DNA of 64,000 bases from an uncultured Gellertiella sp. (GCF_963457605.1 NZ_OY735139.1:3192001-3256000), one strand, 5' to 3'. Shown: positions 17,006 to 26,005, counted from the first letter of the stretch. Notes: a model not told the origin generated them from the letters alone. Made by a program: numbers and translations.

Positions 17006-18100
17006 CTAGAGTCTCAAGAGCAGGCTGACCAGACCCGCCTGGGTGCGGGCCCCGGTCTTGGCGAAAATGCTTTTCAGGTGATGGCGGACGGTTTCGTGCG
17101 AGAGACCGAGATCATCGGACAACGCGCGCGCATCCTTGCCGCCTTCCAGCACCTCGAGCGCCACCCGGGTTTCGGCAGGCGTCAGCTGGAACAGCGCGCC
17201 GAGCAATTCCGCCTGCGGGGTGCGGCCCGTTTCAGGATCGTTGATCAGCACCAGCCCCCAGGCCTGGCTGAAATAGTGCCAGCACAGGCCGGTCAGCCGC
17301 TGGGCACGCAGAATGAGCGGAAAGCGATCTTCGCGGGTGAGCAGAAACGGCCGCGAGGCCACCGGATGGGCATATTCGACCGGGGTGATCGCCATCCTGA
17401 GATAGGTCTGGGCATTGGCGGAATTGGCCCGGTGGTTTGAACCGAGATAGCCGTACCTCAGCACCAGCCCCCGCGTCAGAAGCGCGGTGCAGGCGGCATT
17501 CATCCGGATCACCTTCCCCTCGCGGTCAAGAAGCGCTGCGGCATCCGGCATGGCATCGAGACTGTCTGAAATGCCGGAATTGCGGGCACTGTCGAGCTGG
17601 GCGGAGATCTGCGCGCCAGCAATGATACGCGGGCGGATGCGCTTGAGGGCGATGATCTCCTCTTCCTGGAAATTGGCTCCATCCAGAGGGCGGCTGATGG
17701 CGATTGCCACCAACTCATCAGCATAGGGAACGCTCATGGCCGCAAATGGACCAATGCCACACTTTCGCATGAAATCATTGTAGTAGGACGTATGCGTGAG
17801 CAGATTGAAAGGCATGCTGTCGTTGTCGTCTATTACGTGCTTGCGCAGCATCGCAGGCACGCCGGCCAACCTGACATCATTGGTAAACCAGCCCTCGCGA
17901 ACATAAGTGTCGATTGTCTCGCCATAACCGTGTGATGTAGGAAGCTGTCCTGGAACACGCGACGAAACCGGCATGAGAACAATGCCGAAGGCATCCAAAG
18001 CATCTGACAAGCTGGTCAAGGCTGCTGTCCAGCCGTTCTTCCCAAAAGCCACATCCATGAACATGTCGGCGGCGTTGTCGAGTCTTGCCGGATCGAACAT
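17006..18100 (-). CDS. LuxR-family transcriptional regulator, 364 aa
   Basis: The C-terminal 65 residues form a LuxR helix-turn-helix (FQLTPAETRVALEVLEGG, then LGLSHETVRHHLKSIFAKTGA). The N-terminal ~290 residues hold a GAF-like part (res 1-160) and a PAS-like part (MPDAAALLDREGKVIRMNAAC, about res 185-205). There is no receiver domain. The layout is common in alphaproteobacteria, with unknown signals. The 5' region is AT-rich and contains a perfect 12-bp palindrome 35 bp upstream of the start. Target genes are unknown; the convergent DUF4424 gene is a candidate by position only. Confidence 0.82.
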   Translation of the reverse strand: MFDPARLDNAADMFMDVAFGKNGWTAALTSLSDALDAFGIVLMPVSSRVPGQLPTSHGYGETIDTYVREGWFTNDVRLAGVPAMLRKHVIDDNDSMPFNLLTHTSYYNDFMRKCGIGPFAAMSVPYADELVAIAISRPLDGANFQEEEIIALKRIRPRIIAGAQISAQLDSARNSGISDSLDAMPDAAALLDREGKVIRMNAACTALLTRGLVLRYGYLGSNHRANSANAQTYLRMAITPVEYAHPVASRPFLLTREDRFPLILRAQRLTGLCWHYFSQAWGLVLINDPETGRTPQAELLGALFQLTPAETRVALEVLEGGKDARALSDDLGLSHETVRHHLKSIFAKTGARTQAGLVSLLLRL

Positions 18101-18134
18101 GCGGATCCTTCCTTCAGGTCACGACAACCCAAAG

Positions 18135-18146
18135 GTGAAATTTCAC
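18135..18146. promoter_or_regulatory. 12-bp perfect palindrome upstream of a LuxR regulator gene
   Basis: GTGAAATTTCAC is perfectly self-complementary and lies 35 bp upstream of the start at 18100, in a 193-bp AT-rich gap with no gene (18101-18293). It may be an operator used for autoregulation. Only position and symmetry support this. Confidence 0.35.
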
Positions 18147-18293
18147 ATGTTTAGTAATGAAATACAACAATATGCCCCAATTGGTCCAGAAATGGTTGCA
18201 ACCTGTAGGGGGTAAATTCTCCAAAATTGCGCTTTGTCAAGAGATACGCCATTTCCGCGTCGGCGGCAGCGGCAAGGCGACCGTGACCTGCCG

Positions 18294-18512
18294 TCAGTCG
18301 TGCCGATGACGATGATGCAGATCCGGGTAATGCGGGTGCTTGTGGCGCATCGGTTCGTGCCGGTGCCAGTGGCTGTGCGGTTCCGTCACCGGGCCTTCGT
18401 GATCATGCTGATGGTGGATGTCATGCACATGCAGATGTGCATGATCATGATCATGCCTCTCACTTAAATGCAGCCACAGGCCGAACAAGATGAGGCCGCC
18501 TGCTGCCACAAG
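18294..18512 (-). pseudogene. Histidine-rich C-terminal remnant of a membrane transporter
   Basis: The frame encodes a single hydrophobic helix (LVAAGGLILFGLWLHLSE) followed by a striking His/Asp-rich tail (about 25 histidines in 50 residues, ending LHHRHRHD-stop). From memory this tail occurs at the end of rhizobial EamA/DMT-type permeases. Everything before the last helix is missing: the frame runs straight into the antisense of the dxs 3' end near 18523, and no ribosome site precedes the GTG at 18509. I read it as a truncated gene. A metal-binding role of the intact protein is inference. Confidence 0.5.
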
Positions 18513-18522
18513 CCGTGAGACG

Positions 18523-20451
18523 TCAGAGCGCGGGCGTGCCGAGCACCGGTTGCAGCGCCGGCTGGCCCAGCGCCTGGAAGGCGGCGCGCACGATGCCGGC
18601 CCGGTCGAGCCCGGCCTTTTCATACATGGTTTCAGGTTTTGCCTGTTCCATCCAGCAATCCGGCAGCACCAGCGGGCGGATCTTCAGGCCCCGGTCCAGC
18701 AGGCCGTTCATCGCGAGATAGTGCAGCACCTGCGCGGCAAAGCCGCCGGATGCGCCCTCCTCGACCGTCAGCAGCACCTCGTGATGGTGGACGAGATCAC
18801 GGATCAGGCCGGTATCGAGCGGCTTGGCAAAGCGGGCATCGGCAACCGTGGTCGACAGGCCGGCCGCATCCAGTTCCTCGGCCGCCAGCAGGCATTCCTG
18901 CAAACGGGTGCCGAAGGAGAGGATCGCCACTTTCGTGCCCTGCTTCAGGATGCGGCCCTTGCCGATGTCGAGCACCTCGCCGCGCGCCGGCATCTCGACG
19001 CCAATGCCCTCGCCGCGCGGGTAGCGGAAGGAGATCGGGCCGTCATCATAGGCGGCAGCGGTGCGCACCATATGCTTCAGCTCCGCCTCGTCGGCGGCCG
19101 CCATCACCACGAAGCCGGGCAGCGAGGCGAGTAAGCCGGTGTCGAAGGAGCCCGCATGGGTCGGCCCGTCGGCCCCGACAAAGCCCGCCCGGTCGATGGG
19201 AAACCGCACCGGCAGGCCCTGGATCGCCACATCATGCACCACCTGGTCATAGCCACGCTGCAGGAAGGTGGAATAGAGCGCGCAGAAGGGCTTGTAGCCT
19301 TCCGTCGCCAGTCCCGCCGCAAAGGTTACCGCATGCTGCTCGGCAATGCCGACATCGAAGCAGCGCTTCGGGAACAGGTCGGCGAGCTTGTCGAGGCCGG
19401 TGCCGGACGGCATGGCGGCGGTGATGCCGACGATCTTCTCGTCATGGCGGGCCTCTTCGACCAGCGCTTCGGCAAAGACCGAGGTATAGGCGGGCGCATT
19501 CGGCTTGGCCTTTGCCTGGGCGCCGGTGATGACATCGAACTTGTTGACGCCATGATACTTGTCGGCGGCAGCCTCGGCAGGCGGATAGCCCTTGCCCTTC
19601 TGCGTCACCACATGGATCAGCACCGGCCCCTGCTGGTTGTCGCGCACATTGCGCAGCACCGGCAGCAGATGCTCGAAGGAATGGCCGTCAATCGGGCCGA
19701 TATGATAAAAGCCCATCTCCTCGAACATCGTGCCGCCGGTCACATAGCCGCGGGCATGTTCCACCGCGCGGGTGATGGCGCGGTCGACGGTCTTGCCGAG
19801 ATAGGCGGTGAGCTTCTTGCCGATTTCGCGCATGCCCATATAGGTGCGGCCCGAGGCAAGGCGCGCCAGATAGGCACTCATCGCCCCGGTCGGCGGGGCA
19901 ATCGACATGTCGTTGTCGTTGAGGATGACGATCAGCCGCGCGTCGAGCGCACCGGCATTGTTTAGCGCCTCATAGGCCATGCCCGCCGACATCGCGCCAT
20001 CGCCGATCACCGCGATCACCTTGCGATCCCTGCCGTCGAGATCGGCGGCGACAGCCATGCCGAGACCGGCTGATATCGAGGTGGAGGAATGGGCGGCCCC
20101 GAAGGGGTCATAGGGGCTTTCGGCCCGGCGGGTAAAGCCGGAGAGCCCGCCTTCCTGGCGCAGGGTGCGAATCCGGTCGCGGCGGCCGGTCAGGATCTTG
20201 TGCGGGTAGCACTGGTGGCCGACATCGAAGATCAGCCGGTCATCCGGCGTGTCGAAAACCTTGTGGATGGCAATCGTCAGCTCGACCACGCCAAGCCCCG
20301 CCCCCAGATGCCCGCCGGTGACCGAGACGGCGCTGATCATCTCGTCGCGCAATTCGCGGGCAAGCTGCGGCATGTCGCGGTCATCCAGCTTTTTCAGATC
20401 AGCGGGAGAATTCACCTGATCGAGCAGCGGAGTCTCTGGCAATATCGTCAC
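18523..20451 (-). CDS. dxs: 1-deoxy-D-xylulose-5-phosphate synthase
   Basis: Thiamine-diphosphate enzyme that condenses pyruvate and glyceraldehyde-3-phosphate, the first step of the MEP isoprenoid pathway. It is 642 aa, the normal length. Motifs: [24 protein letters not shown], the ThDP motif [36 protein letters not shown] and the transketolase pyrimidine domain with [15 protein letters not shown] and [15 protein letters not shown]. The start is GTG at 20451 without an obvious Shine-Dalgarno. In related genomes xseB lies immediately upstream; here about 2.9 kb of other genes separate them. ispH of the same pathway is at 49.6 kb. Confidence 0.97.
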   Translation of the reverse strand: MTILPETPLLDQVNSPADLKKLDDRDMPQLARELRDEMISAVSVTGGHLGAGLGVVELTIAIHKVFDTPDDRLIFDVGHQCYPHKILTGRRDRIRTLRQEGGLSGFTRRAESPYDPFGAAHSSTSISAGLGMAVAADLDGRDRKVIAVIGDGAMSAGMAYEALNNAGALDARLIVILNDNDMSIAPPTGAMSAYLARLASGRTYMGMREIGKKLTAYLGKTVDRAITRAVEHARGYVTGGTMFEEMGFYHIGPIDGHSFEHLLPVLRNVRDNQQGPVLIHVVTQKGKGYPPAEAAADKYHGVNKFDVITGAQAKAKPNAPAYTSVFAEALVEEARHDEKIVGITAAMPSGTGLDKLADLFPKRCFDVGIAEQHAVTFAAGLATEGYKPFCALYSTFLQRGYDQVVHDVAIQGLPVRFPIDRAGFVGADGPTHAGSFDTGLLASLPGFVVMAAADEAELKHMVRTAAAYDDGPISFRYPRGEGIGVEMPARGEVLDIGKGRILKQGTKVAILSFGTRLQECLLAAEELDAAGLSTTVADARFAKPLDTGLIRDLVHHHEVLLTVEEGASGGFAAQVLHYLAMNGLLDRGLKIRPLVLPDCWMEQAKPETMYEKAGLDRAGIVRAAFQALGQPALQPVLGTPAL

Positions 20452-20751
20452 GGGCGTGGGCCTCTGTTGTCGTCATTCTTCGATTTGTCCTGGCAGTCGG
20501 CTATGCCAGAGCCCGGCTTTACTTCACTTTCAGGTGCGGCAAAAGCGGGCCAGTTCAAGAAGGCGAAGAAATATGTTTTTCTTCGGGTGCTTATAAACCT
20601 CAGCCCTTCCACCGTTCGAAAAGCATCAACCTGCCGATCTCTTCCTTGACTCGCCGTGATGCATCTTTATGCAGGCAGTCAAAACTAGCGTCCCCGTGTC
20701 ACGGGCGCTACCATATTGACGCCGGATAAGCGACGAAACCAGGATATATCC
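20452..20751. other. Intergenic region between divergent dxs and a methyltransferase gene
   Basis: No gene is supported in this 300-bp gap. Both flanking genes start here, so it must carry their promoters. AGGA near 20739 is the ribosome site of the methyltransferase. I see no clear -35/-10 pair, riboswitch or terminator. Confidence 0.5.
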
Positions 20752-21498
20752 ATGGAAAAAGACCAACTTTACCACGATCCCGATCTCGCCAGCTTCTACG
20801 ATCTGGAAAACGAGTGGTCGGAGGATACGGAAACCTGCTTCCTGATGGCGGAAACGGCGGGCTCGGTGCTTGATCTCGGCTGCGGCACCGGCAGCCTTGC
20901 GGCAGCGATTGCGGAAAACCACAAGTGCCGGGTGGTTGGCGTCGATCCGGCCCCCGCCATGCTGGAGATTGCCCGTGCCCGGAAGGCCGGTGGCGACCTG
21001 CGCTTCATCGAAGGTGATGCCAGGACCTTTGCGCTGCCGGAAAAATTCGACCTGATCGTGCTGACCGGCCATGCCTTCCAGGTGTTTCTGACCCGCGCCG
21101 ACCGGCTCGCGGTGCTGAACACCATTGCCGCCCATCTCTCCGCCAAGGGCCGCTTCATCTTCGACAGCCGCAACCCTGCCGCCGAGGAATGGCGGGAATG
21201 GAACCGGGACGACTCCGAACGGATCGTCGAACATCCCGAACTCGGCACCTTCATGGCGTGGAACGAGGCCAGCTTCGACCCCGCCACGGACATCGTCACC
21301 TACGAGACCCATTATCAGAACCTGCTCGGCACCCGTCACTACCACGCCGCCTCGAAGATCGCCTTCCCGGCGAAAGGCGAGATCGAAGCGCTGCTGAAGG
21401 AAGCGGGCCTCAGGGCCGAAAAATGGCTCGGCGACTGGTCCGGCGAGGGCTTTGCCGCGCATTCGCCGGAGATCGTGGTGGAGGGCGTGCGGGGGTAA
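20752..21498 (+). CDS. Class I SAM-dependent methyltransferase
   Basis: A 248-residue methyltransferase with motif I SVLDLGCGTGSLAAAI, the acidic loop VVGVDPAPAMLEIARA (motif II) and FDLIVLTGHAFQVFL (motif IV region). It resembles the broad Methyltransf_25 group; substrate unknown. ATG at 20752 follows an AGGA at suitable distance; the frame to 20716 is discarded. It is not part of an obvious operon. A long inverted repeat lies 150 bp downstream and may end transcription. Confidence 0.87.
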   Translation: MEKDQLYHDPDLASFYDLENEWSEDTETCFLMAETAGSVLDLGCGTGSLAAAIAENHKCRVVGVDPAPAMLEIARARKAGGDLRFIEGDARTFALPEKFDLIVLTGHAFQVFLTRADRLAVLNTIAAHLSAKGRFIFDSRNPAAEEWREWNRDDSERIVEHPELGTFMAWNEASFDPATDIVTYETHYQNLLGTRHYHAASKIAFPAKGEIEALLKEAGLRAEKWLGDWSGEGFAAHSPEIVVEGVRG

Positions 21499-21646
21499 AC
21501 CGCGCAGGCAGATGCTCCATTGGGACGTGCGTGGCCGGGTATTCCAACGAAACCGGGAGTCAAGGAGGCGAGATCACCTGTCAGGGAAATCGCTTGTAGC
21601 GGATGGGCCATATTATGTGACAATTGACGCCACAACCCCGGGCATA

Positions 21647-21775
21647 CCCCCACCCCTACCCCTCCCCACAAGGGGGAGGGAGTCAGCAAGCGTTATGCTT
21701 CCCTTACGACTCGTGGTCAGGTCGGTTTTGGCCACTGGCCTCCCTCCCCCTTGTGGGGAGGGGCGGGGGTGGGGG
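21647..21775. repeat. 36-bp inverted repeats around a 57-bp spacer
   Basis: Left arm 21647-21682 and right arm 21740-21775 are inverted copies matching at 34 of 36 positions. Each arm also contains a small hairpin (CCCC-TTGT-GGGG). The arms are very rich in C on one strand and G on the other. This type of CTCCCCCTTGTGGGGAG repeat is, in my recollection, scattered between genes in rhizobia; a terminator or short interspersed element is likely. Confidence 0.8.
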
Positions 21776-21866
21776 TAAGCCCGAGGCAGGGAAAAACGTG
21801 TGACGCAATTAGTCCACCCTGCTTTAGGCGATTGCCCGGTTCACCTGTCGATACCATTCCAGAACC

Positions 21867-21910
21867 TTGACTGCGGGCGTAATCACGTCCATATTACAGA
21901 TATCTGTAAT
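21867..21910 (+). promoter_or_regulatory. Promoter and perfect palindromic operator of the XRE-type gene
   Basis: TTGACT at 21867-21872 and CATATT (21890-21895, 17-bp spacer) or TATTAC (21892-21897, 19-bp spacer) form a plausible promoter. ATTACAGATATCTGTAAT at 21893-21910 is a perfect 18-bp palindrome over the -10 and start region, 15 bp before the ATG. This is the expected geometry for autorepression by the encoded helix-turn-helix protein. Confidence 0.55.
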
Positions 21911-21924
21911 TCGGAGAAATCCAC

Positions 21925-22245
21925 ATGTCAGGCCGGGACTACGAGAATGTCTTTGAAGCCATTTCCGACGACCCGATGGAAGTCTTCGACCTGACCCTGC
22001 GGTCTGATTTGCTGGATACCATTCTGGGCATTCTCGACCTCAGGGGCTGGACCAACGCAGAAACAGGGGCCGCGCTTCGTATCCCTGCTCCGCGCGTCAG
22101 CGAGCTGATGCGGGGCAAGATCCAGTTGCTGACGGTTCCGAAACTGATCGGCTATCTCGGCCTGCTCGGTTATCAGCTGAGGCCATCGCTGGATAAGGGC
22201 CAAAGTGTTGCCTGTCGCGTGGAAGAAATTGGCAAGGCGGCGTGA
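21925..22245 (+). CDS. XRE/HigA-type helix-turn-helix protein (lone antitoxin-like)
   Basis: A 106-residue DNA-binding protein. The helix-turn-helix is about residues 40-66 (RGWTNAETGAALRIPAPRVSELMRGK), the pattern seen in HigA-like antitoxins and prophage-type regulators. Start ATG 21925 with GGAG at 21913-21916. An 18-bp palindrome just upstream suggests autoregulation. The usual RelE/HigB-like toxin that precedes such antitoxins is absent: the upstream 426 bp carry no gene, and the downstream gene is a convergent pirin. It is therefore an orphan antitoxin or a solitary regulator. Confidence 0.75.
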   Translation: MSGRDYENVFEAISDDPMEVFDLTLRSDLLDTILGILDLRGWTNAETGAALRIPAPRVSELMRGKIQLLTVPKLIGYLGLLGYQLRPSLDKGQSVACRVEEIGKAA

Positions 22246-22372
22246 CTGCATCCCTTCAGGATCAGTCAGGCCATTATCTGACTTTTCTGCCGCCGCGTTG
22301 ACGAATGTGAACAGTTTCATTCCGGTCAATCCGAAAACGGTCAATACCAGCTGCATTCATCATTGCTGATAT

Positions 22373-23296
22373 TCACCGTACCGGCAATGGAACAAACTCT
22401 TCCTCGTCGCCGGGGACGATGTCGAAGCGGCCGGTGCGCCATTCTTCCTTGGCCTGTTCGATCCGTTCCTGCGAGGAGGAGACGAAGTTCCACCAGATAT
22501 AGCGCTTGCCCTCCATCGCATCGCCGCCGAACAGCATGAGGTGGCAGCCCTGCCGCCCGGCTTCAAGCGTCACGGGATCGCCGGGGCGAAAGACCAGCAG
22601 CTGGTTTGCGGCAAATCGGTCACCGGCAATGCTGACCTCGCCCGAGAGCACATAGGCAGCGCGCTCCTCCTCGCCGGCGGCAAAGGGAAAGCGGGCGGCA
22701 GGCTCCAGCATGAGGTCGACATAGAGCGTGCGGGAATGGGTCCTGACGGGGGCCTTCAGCCCTTCGAATTCGCCGATCACCACCCGGCCCCGGGCACCAC
22801 CGGTATCGAAGCCCGGCAGCTCCGCCTCTCCGGTATGGGCAAAGGCCGGGTCGATTTCTTCGAGATGCGAGGGTAGCGCCAGCCAGGTCTGCAGACCCGA
22901 CAGCGACAGCGGGCCACCCCGCAGGTTTTCCGGCGTGCGCTCGGAATGGACGATGCCCCGCCCTGATGTCATCAGGTTGACGTCGCCAGGCCGGATGACG
23001 AGTTCGGTGCCGAGGCTGTCGCGATGCTTGATCTCGCCATCGAAGAGATAGGTGACGGTCGAGAGCCCGATATGGGGATGCGGGCGCACATCCAGCGCCG
23101 CGCCTGCCTCCAGCCGGGCCGGGCCCATCCGGTCGAAGAAGATGAACGGCCCGACCAGCCGCCGTTTCGCCGTCGGCAGCGCCCGGCGCACCTCGAAGCC
23201 GCCGATATCGCTGGTGCGGGGAATGATCAGCTGCTCGATGGCATCCACTGCCTGCCGGTCACCGGCGGCAGGATCGTCTCCGGGGAAAAAGCTCAT
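22373..23296 (-). CDS. Pirin family protein
   Basis: A bicupin protein of 307 aa. The N-terminal pirin cupin has RPHPHIGLSTVTYLFDGEI with the metal-binding histidines, and the HSERTPE region completes the site. The C-terminal cupin spans about residues 190-270. Known pirins act as quercetin dioxygenases or redox-sensing cofactors; the role here is unknown. It lies on the minus strand downstream of xseB with about 75 bp between, possibly in one unit. Confidence 0.9.
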   Translation of the reverse strand: MSFFPGDDPAAGDRQAVDAIEQLIIPRTSDIGGFEVRRALPTAKRRLVGPFIFFDRMGPARLEAGAALDVRPHPHIGLSTVTYLFDGEIKHRDSLGTELVIRPGDVNLMTSGRGIVHSERTPENLRGGPLSLSGLQTWLALPSHLEEIDPAFAHTGEAELPGFDTGGARGRVVIGEFEGLKAPVRTHSRTLYVDLMLEPAARFPFAAGEEERAAYVLSGEVSIAGDRFAANQLLVFRPGDPVTLEAGRQGCHLMLFGGDAMEGKRYIWWNFVSSSQERIEQAKEEWRTGRFDIVPGDEEEFVPLPVR

Positions 23297-23371
23297 GCGG
23301 ACCTCGCTTCCTTGCCGTCAACAGGGCCGCAGCAGCGGACCGCCACGTCCTCCCCGGAGAAAGCCCAAATC

Positions 23372-23623
23372 TCAGCCGTCCAGCGGCTCTGTCGCCTCCG
23401 GCTTCCCGGCACGGTCGAGGCGGATCTTTTCGATGCGGTTTTCGGCGGCCCCGAGCAGCGTTTCGCAATGCTTCTTCAGCGCTTCGCCGCGCTCGTAGAT
23501 CGCAATCGAATCCTCGAGCGCCACATCGCCGCGTTCCAGCCGTGCAACGATGCTTTCCAGTTCGGCAACCGCCTTTTCAAAGGACAGGGCGGAGATTTCG
23601 GCAAAAGTGGCGTCGGCAGTCAT
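23372..23623 (-). CDS. xseB: Exodeoxyribonuclease VII small subunit
   Basis: An 83-residue subunit of the single-strand-specific exonuclease VII. The core is [20 protein letters not shown] followed by [20 protein letters not shown], diagnostic for XseB. The ATG is 7 bp after the stop of the upstream deacetylase-like gene on the same strand, so they are co-transcribed. The large subunit XseA is not in the window, as usual in rhizobia. Confidence 0.95.
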   Translation of the reverse strand: MTADATFAEISALSFEKAVAELESIVARLERGDVALEDSIAIYERGEALKKHCETLLGAAENRIEKIRLDRAGKPEATEPLDG

Positions 23624-23630
23624 CGGCAGG

Positions 23631-24560
23631 TCAGCCCCTCATCAAGCGCAGGATATGCATGCCCGCCGATTCGGCGAGCCCTTCCAGATCATAGCCGCCT
23701 TCCAGCAGGCTGACGACCCGGCCTTCGGCGCTTTTCTCGGCAATATCGAGCAGCTTGCCGGTCGCCCAGTCGAAATCCTCGCCGGTGAGATTGATCTGTC
23801 CGAGGGGATCGCGGTAATGGGCGTCGAAACCTGCGGAAATCACCACCAGATCCGGCTGGAACGCGTCGAGCGCCGGCAGCACCCGGTCACGGAAGGCATC
23901 GCGGAACTGGTCGCTGCCATCATGCGCCTGCAAGGGCGCATTGACGATATTGCCGCTTTCCCCGGATTCATCCCGGCCGCCGGTTCCCGGATAGAGCGGC
24001 ATCTGGTGGGTGGAACAGAACAGCACCGACGGGTCGTCCCAGAAGATGTCCTGGGTGCCATTGCCGTGATGCACGTCCCAGTCGACGATGGCGATCCGCT
24101 CGGCGCCATGCACCTTCTGGGCATAGCGCGCCGCAATGGCGGCATTGTTGAAATAGCAAAAGCCCATGGCCTTCGATTTTTCCGCATGATGGCCGGGCGG
24201 TCGGCAGGCGACGAAGGCATTGCGGGCGGCACCGGAAAACACGTCGTCCACCGCCGAAATCGCGCCCCCGATACCGGTCAGTGCGGCATTGAAGCTTTCC
24301 GGCCCGGCATAGGTGTCGGGGTCGAGCTGGCTCATGCCTTCCTCCGGCATGGCCCGCATGACGGAGACGAGATGGGCCTGCGGATGGGCGTAGAGCACCA
24401 TGTCCTCATTGGCGATCTGCGCCTGCCGTCGCTCCAGCGCCGCAAAATTCGGATGCTCCAGCGCGATGTTGAGCGAGCGCAGCCGGTCGGCCCGTTCGGG
24501 ATGGCCGGGAGGTGTCAGGTGCTGGAGAAACACCGGATGCTCGTAATAATGGGTCGTCAT
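23631..24560 (-). CDS. Histone deacetylase family (acetylpolyamine amidohydrolase-like) hydrolase
   Basis: Zinc hydrolase of 309 aa with arginase/deacetylase fold. The active site is [20 protein letters not shown] (tandem His), [12 protein letters not shown] (Asp and His zinc ligands) and [13 protein letters not shown] (third ligand); [16 protein letters not shown] closes the fold. It removes acetyl groups from an amine or lysine; the bacterial substrate is unknown, with acetylpolyamines a candidate. It is the first gene of the unit with xseB. Confidence 0.93.
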   Translation of the reverse strand: MTTHYYEHPVFLQHLTPPGHPERADRLRSLNIALEHPNFAALERRQAQIANEDMVLYAHPQAHLVSVMRAMPEEGMSQLDPDTYAGPESFNAALTGIGGAISAVDDVFSGAARNAFVACRPPGHHAEKSKAMGFCYFNNAAIAARYAQKVHGAERIAIVDWDVHHGNGTQDIFWDDPSVLFCSTHQMPLYPGTGGRDESGESGNIVNAPLQAHDGSDQFRDAFRDRVLPALDAFQPDLVVISAGFDAHYRDPLGQINLTGEDFDWATGKLLDIAEKSAEGRVVSLLEGGYDLEGLAESAGMHILRLMRG

Positions 24561-24600
24561 GCGAGCCCTCCTCGTGTGGTGCTTGTCAGAACCAGCTTAA

Positions 24601-24640
24601 TACCAGGGATCAAGGATGGGAACCCGTCCGTGATCCCCGG
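24601..24640. repeat. Solitary palindromic end related to the 267-bp element at 27.2 kb
   Basis: The sequence starting TACCAGGGATCAAGGATGGG at 24601 matches the terminal repeat of the palindromic element at 27232 (TACCAAGGATCACTGATGGG), about 25 of 30 positions. It is likewise preceded by TTAA. It forms its own imperfect palindrome (GGGATCA ... TGATCCC). No matching right end follows, so it is a truncated copy or a short relative. It sits in the 204-bp gap between the deacetylase-like and YcaQ-like genes. Confidence 0.65.
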
Positions 24641-24764
24641 CATGAGAGCGCCTATCCCGCTGGTCCGGTGCCGGGCGCGCGTTTGCCGGGGACAGCGGGA
24701 AACAGCAGGGGTCTTTGCCTGCGACCCGGCTTTGCAAAAGGCCGTCATCCTGTAGACTGCCGCC

Positions 24765-25967
24765 ATGATCTCTCACCTTTCCAATGCCGACGCGCGCCGC
24801 GTCTTTCTCGCCCGCCAGGGACTTGCCGCCAATCCCGCCCGCGCGCTCGGGCGAAACGGGTTGCTCGATCTCATCCATTCGCTTGGCTTTGTACAGGTCG
24901 ATAGTGTCCAGACCGTGGAGCGGGCCCATCACCAGATCCTGTTTTCCCGCAACCAGACCTACCGGCGCGACGATCTTGCCGCCCTGCTTCAGGACGAGCG
25001 CCAGCTTTTCGAGCACTGGACCCATGATGCCTCGATCATCCCGGCGGCGTTTTTCCCCTACTGGAAGCACCGCTTTCGCCGCAAGGAGCCGGAATTGCGG
25101 GCAAGCTGGACCAGATGGCAGGGGGCCGATTTCGACCGGGCGGCCGAGGAGGTCCACGCCCATGTGCAGGAATGCGGGCAGGTCCTGTCGCGCGAGCTGA
25201 AGGCCGGGCCGACCCGGTCCACCGGCTGGTGGGACTGGCATCCCTCCAAGACCGCGCTCGAATTCCTCTGGCATACCGGCCGGCTGGCGATTTCGGGCCG
25301 GGAGGGTTTCCAGAAGATCTATGACCTCACCGAACGGGTGATCCCCGCACCGCATTTCGAGCGGGAGGTGAGCGAAGCCGCCTTCATCGACTGGGCCTGC
25401 CGCGGCGCCTTCGAACGGCTGGGCTTTGCCACGCCGGGCGAAATCGCCGCCTTCTTCGCGCTGATCTCGCCGGAGGAGGCAAGGACCTGGATCGCGGCGC
25501 ATCGCGACGAACTGGAAGAGGTGCTGGTCGATCCCGCCGATGGCGGCAAGCCGCGGGCGAGCCTGGCGCTCGCAGGCTTTTCGGCCTCGCTCGATGCAGC
25601 CCATCCCGCACCGCCGCAAAGGGTCCGGGTGCTCAGCCCCTTCGACCCCCTGATCCGGGACCGCAATCGCTGCGAGAGGCTGTTCGGCTTTCGCTACCGG
25701 ATCGAAATTTTCGTCCCCGAGGCGAAACGCGACTACGGCTATTACGTCTTCCCGCTGCTTGAAGCCGACCGCCTGATCGGCCGCATCGACATGAAGGCCG
25801 ACCGCAAGGCCGCCACCCTCGACGTCAAGCGCCTCTGGCTCGAACCCGGCATCCGCCAGAGCACCGGACGGCTGGAAAAGCTCGACGCCGAGCTCAACCG
25901 GCTCGCCCGGTTTACCGGCGTGGAACGGGTGGTCTATGGCGAAGGATGGCTGGGGCAGGGGGCGTAA
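24765..25967 (+). CDS. YcaQ/AlkX-like winged-helix DNA glycosylase family protein
   Basis: A 400-residue HTH_42 protein of the crosslink-repair glycosylase group. The catalytic-type QxD/QxQ motif appears as VQVDSVQTVERAHHQILFSR (residues about 44-63), followed by EHWTHDASIIP and later FDPLIRDRNRCERLFGFRYRIE. Family members unhook DNA crosslinks or remove bulky N-alkyl adducts; the role here is inferred. The last codons (GWLGQGA-stop) lie in a 20-bp sequence repeated after the next operon, so the native C-terminus may have been altered by that insertion. Confidence 0.85.
   Translation: MISHLSNADARRVFLARQGLAANPARALGRNGLLDLIHSLGFVQVDSVQTVERAHHQILFSRNQTYRRDDLAALLQDERQLFEHWTHDASIIPAAFFPYWKHRFRRKEPELRASWTRWQGADFDRAAEEVHAHVQECGQVLSRELKAGPTRSTGWWDWHPSKTALEFLWHTGRLAISGREGFQKIYDLTERVIPAPHFEREVSEAAFIDWACRGAFERLGFATPGEIAAFFALISPEEARTWIAAHRDELEEVLVDPADGGKPRASLALAGFSASLDAAHPAPPQRVRVLSPFDPLIRDRNRCERLFGFRYRIEIFVPEAKRDYGYYVFPLLEADRLIGRIDMKADRKAATLDVKRLWLEPGIRQSTGRLEKLDAELNRLARFTGVERVVYGEGWLGQGA
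25944..25963 (+). repeat. 20-bp direct repeat, left copy
   Basis: GGATGGCTGGGGCAGGGGGC, overlapping the 3' end of the YcaQ-like gene. An identical copy lies at 26970-26989, exactly flanking the Xre-RES operon. Perfect identity over 20 bases 1.0 kb apart points to duplication on insertion or recombination. Confidence 0.9.
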
Positions 25968-25976
25968 AATCGGACT

Positions 25977-26005
25977 TTGACGTTTCTGTTGCATGAATCT
26001 AGACT
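25977..26005 (+). promoter_or_regulatory. Promoter of the Xre-RES operon
   Basis: TTGACG at 25977-25982 and TAGACT at 26000-26005 with an ideal 17-bp spacer. Transcription would begin near 26012, which excludes the GTG at 26006 as a start and supports ATG 26045. A short inverted repeat (ACGG-N7-CCGT, 26011-26025) just downstream could be the autoregulatory site. Confidence 0.55.

Larger units (their letters stand above)
21499..21924. other. 426-bp intergenic region with a long inverted repeat and a promoter
   Basis: No gene is supported. The region holds a two-armed inverted repeat (21647-21775) and, at its right end, the promoter and operator of the XRE-type gene. The stretch 21499-21646 shows nothing I can name. 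Confidence 0.6.
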
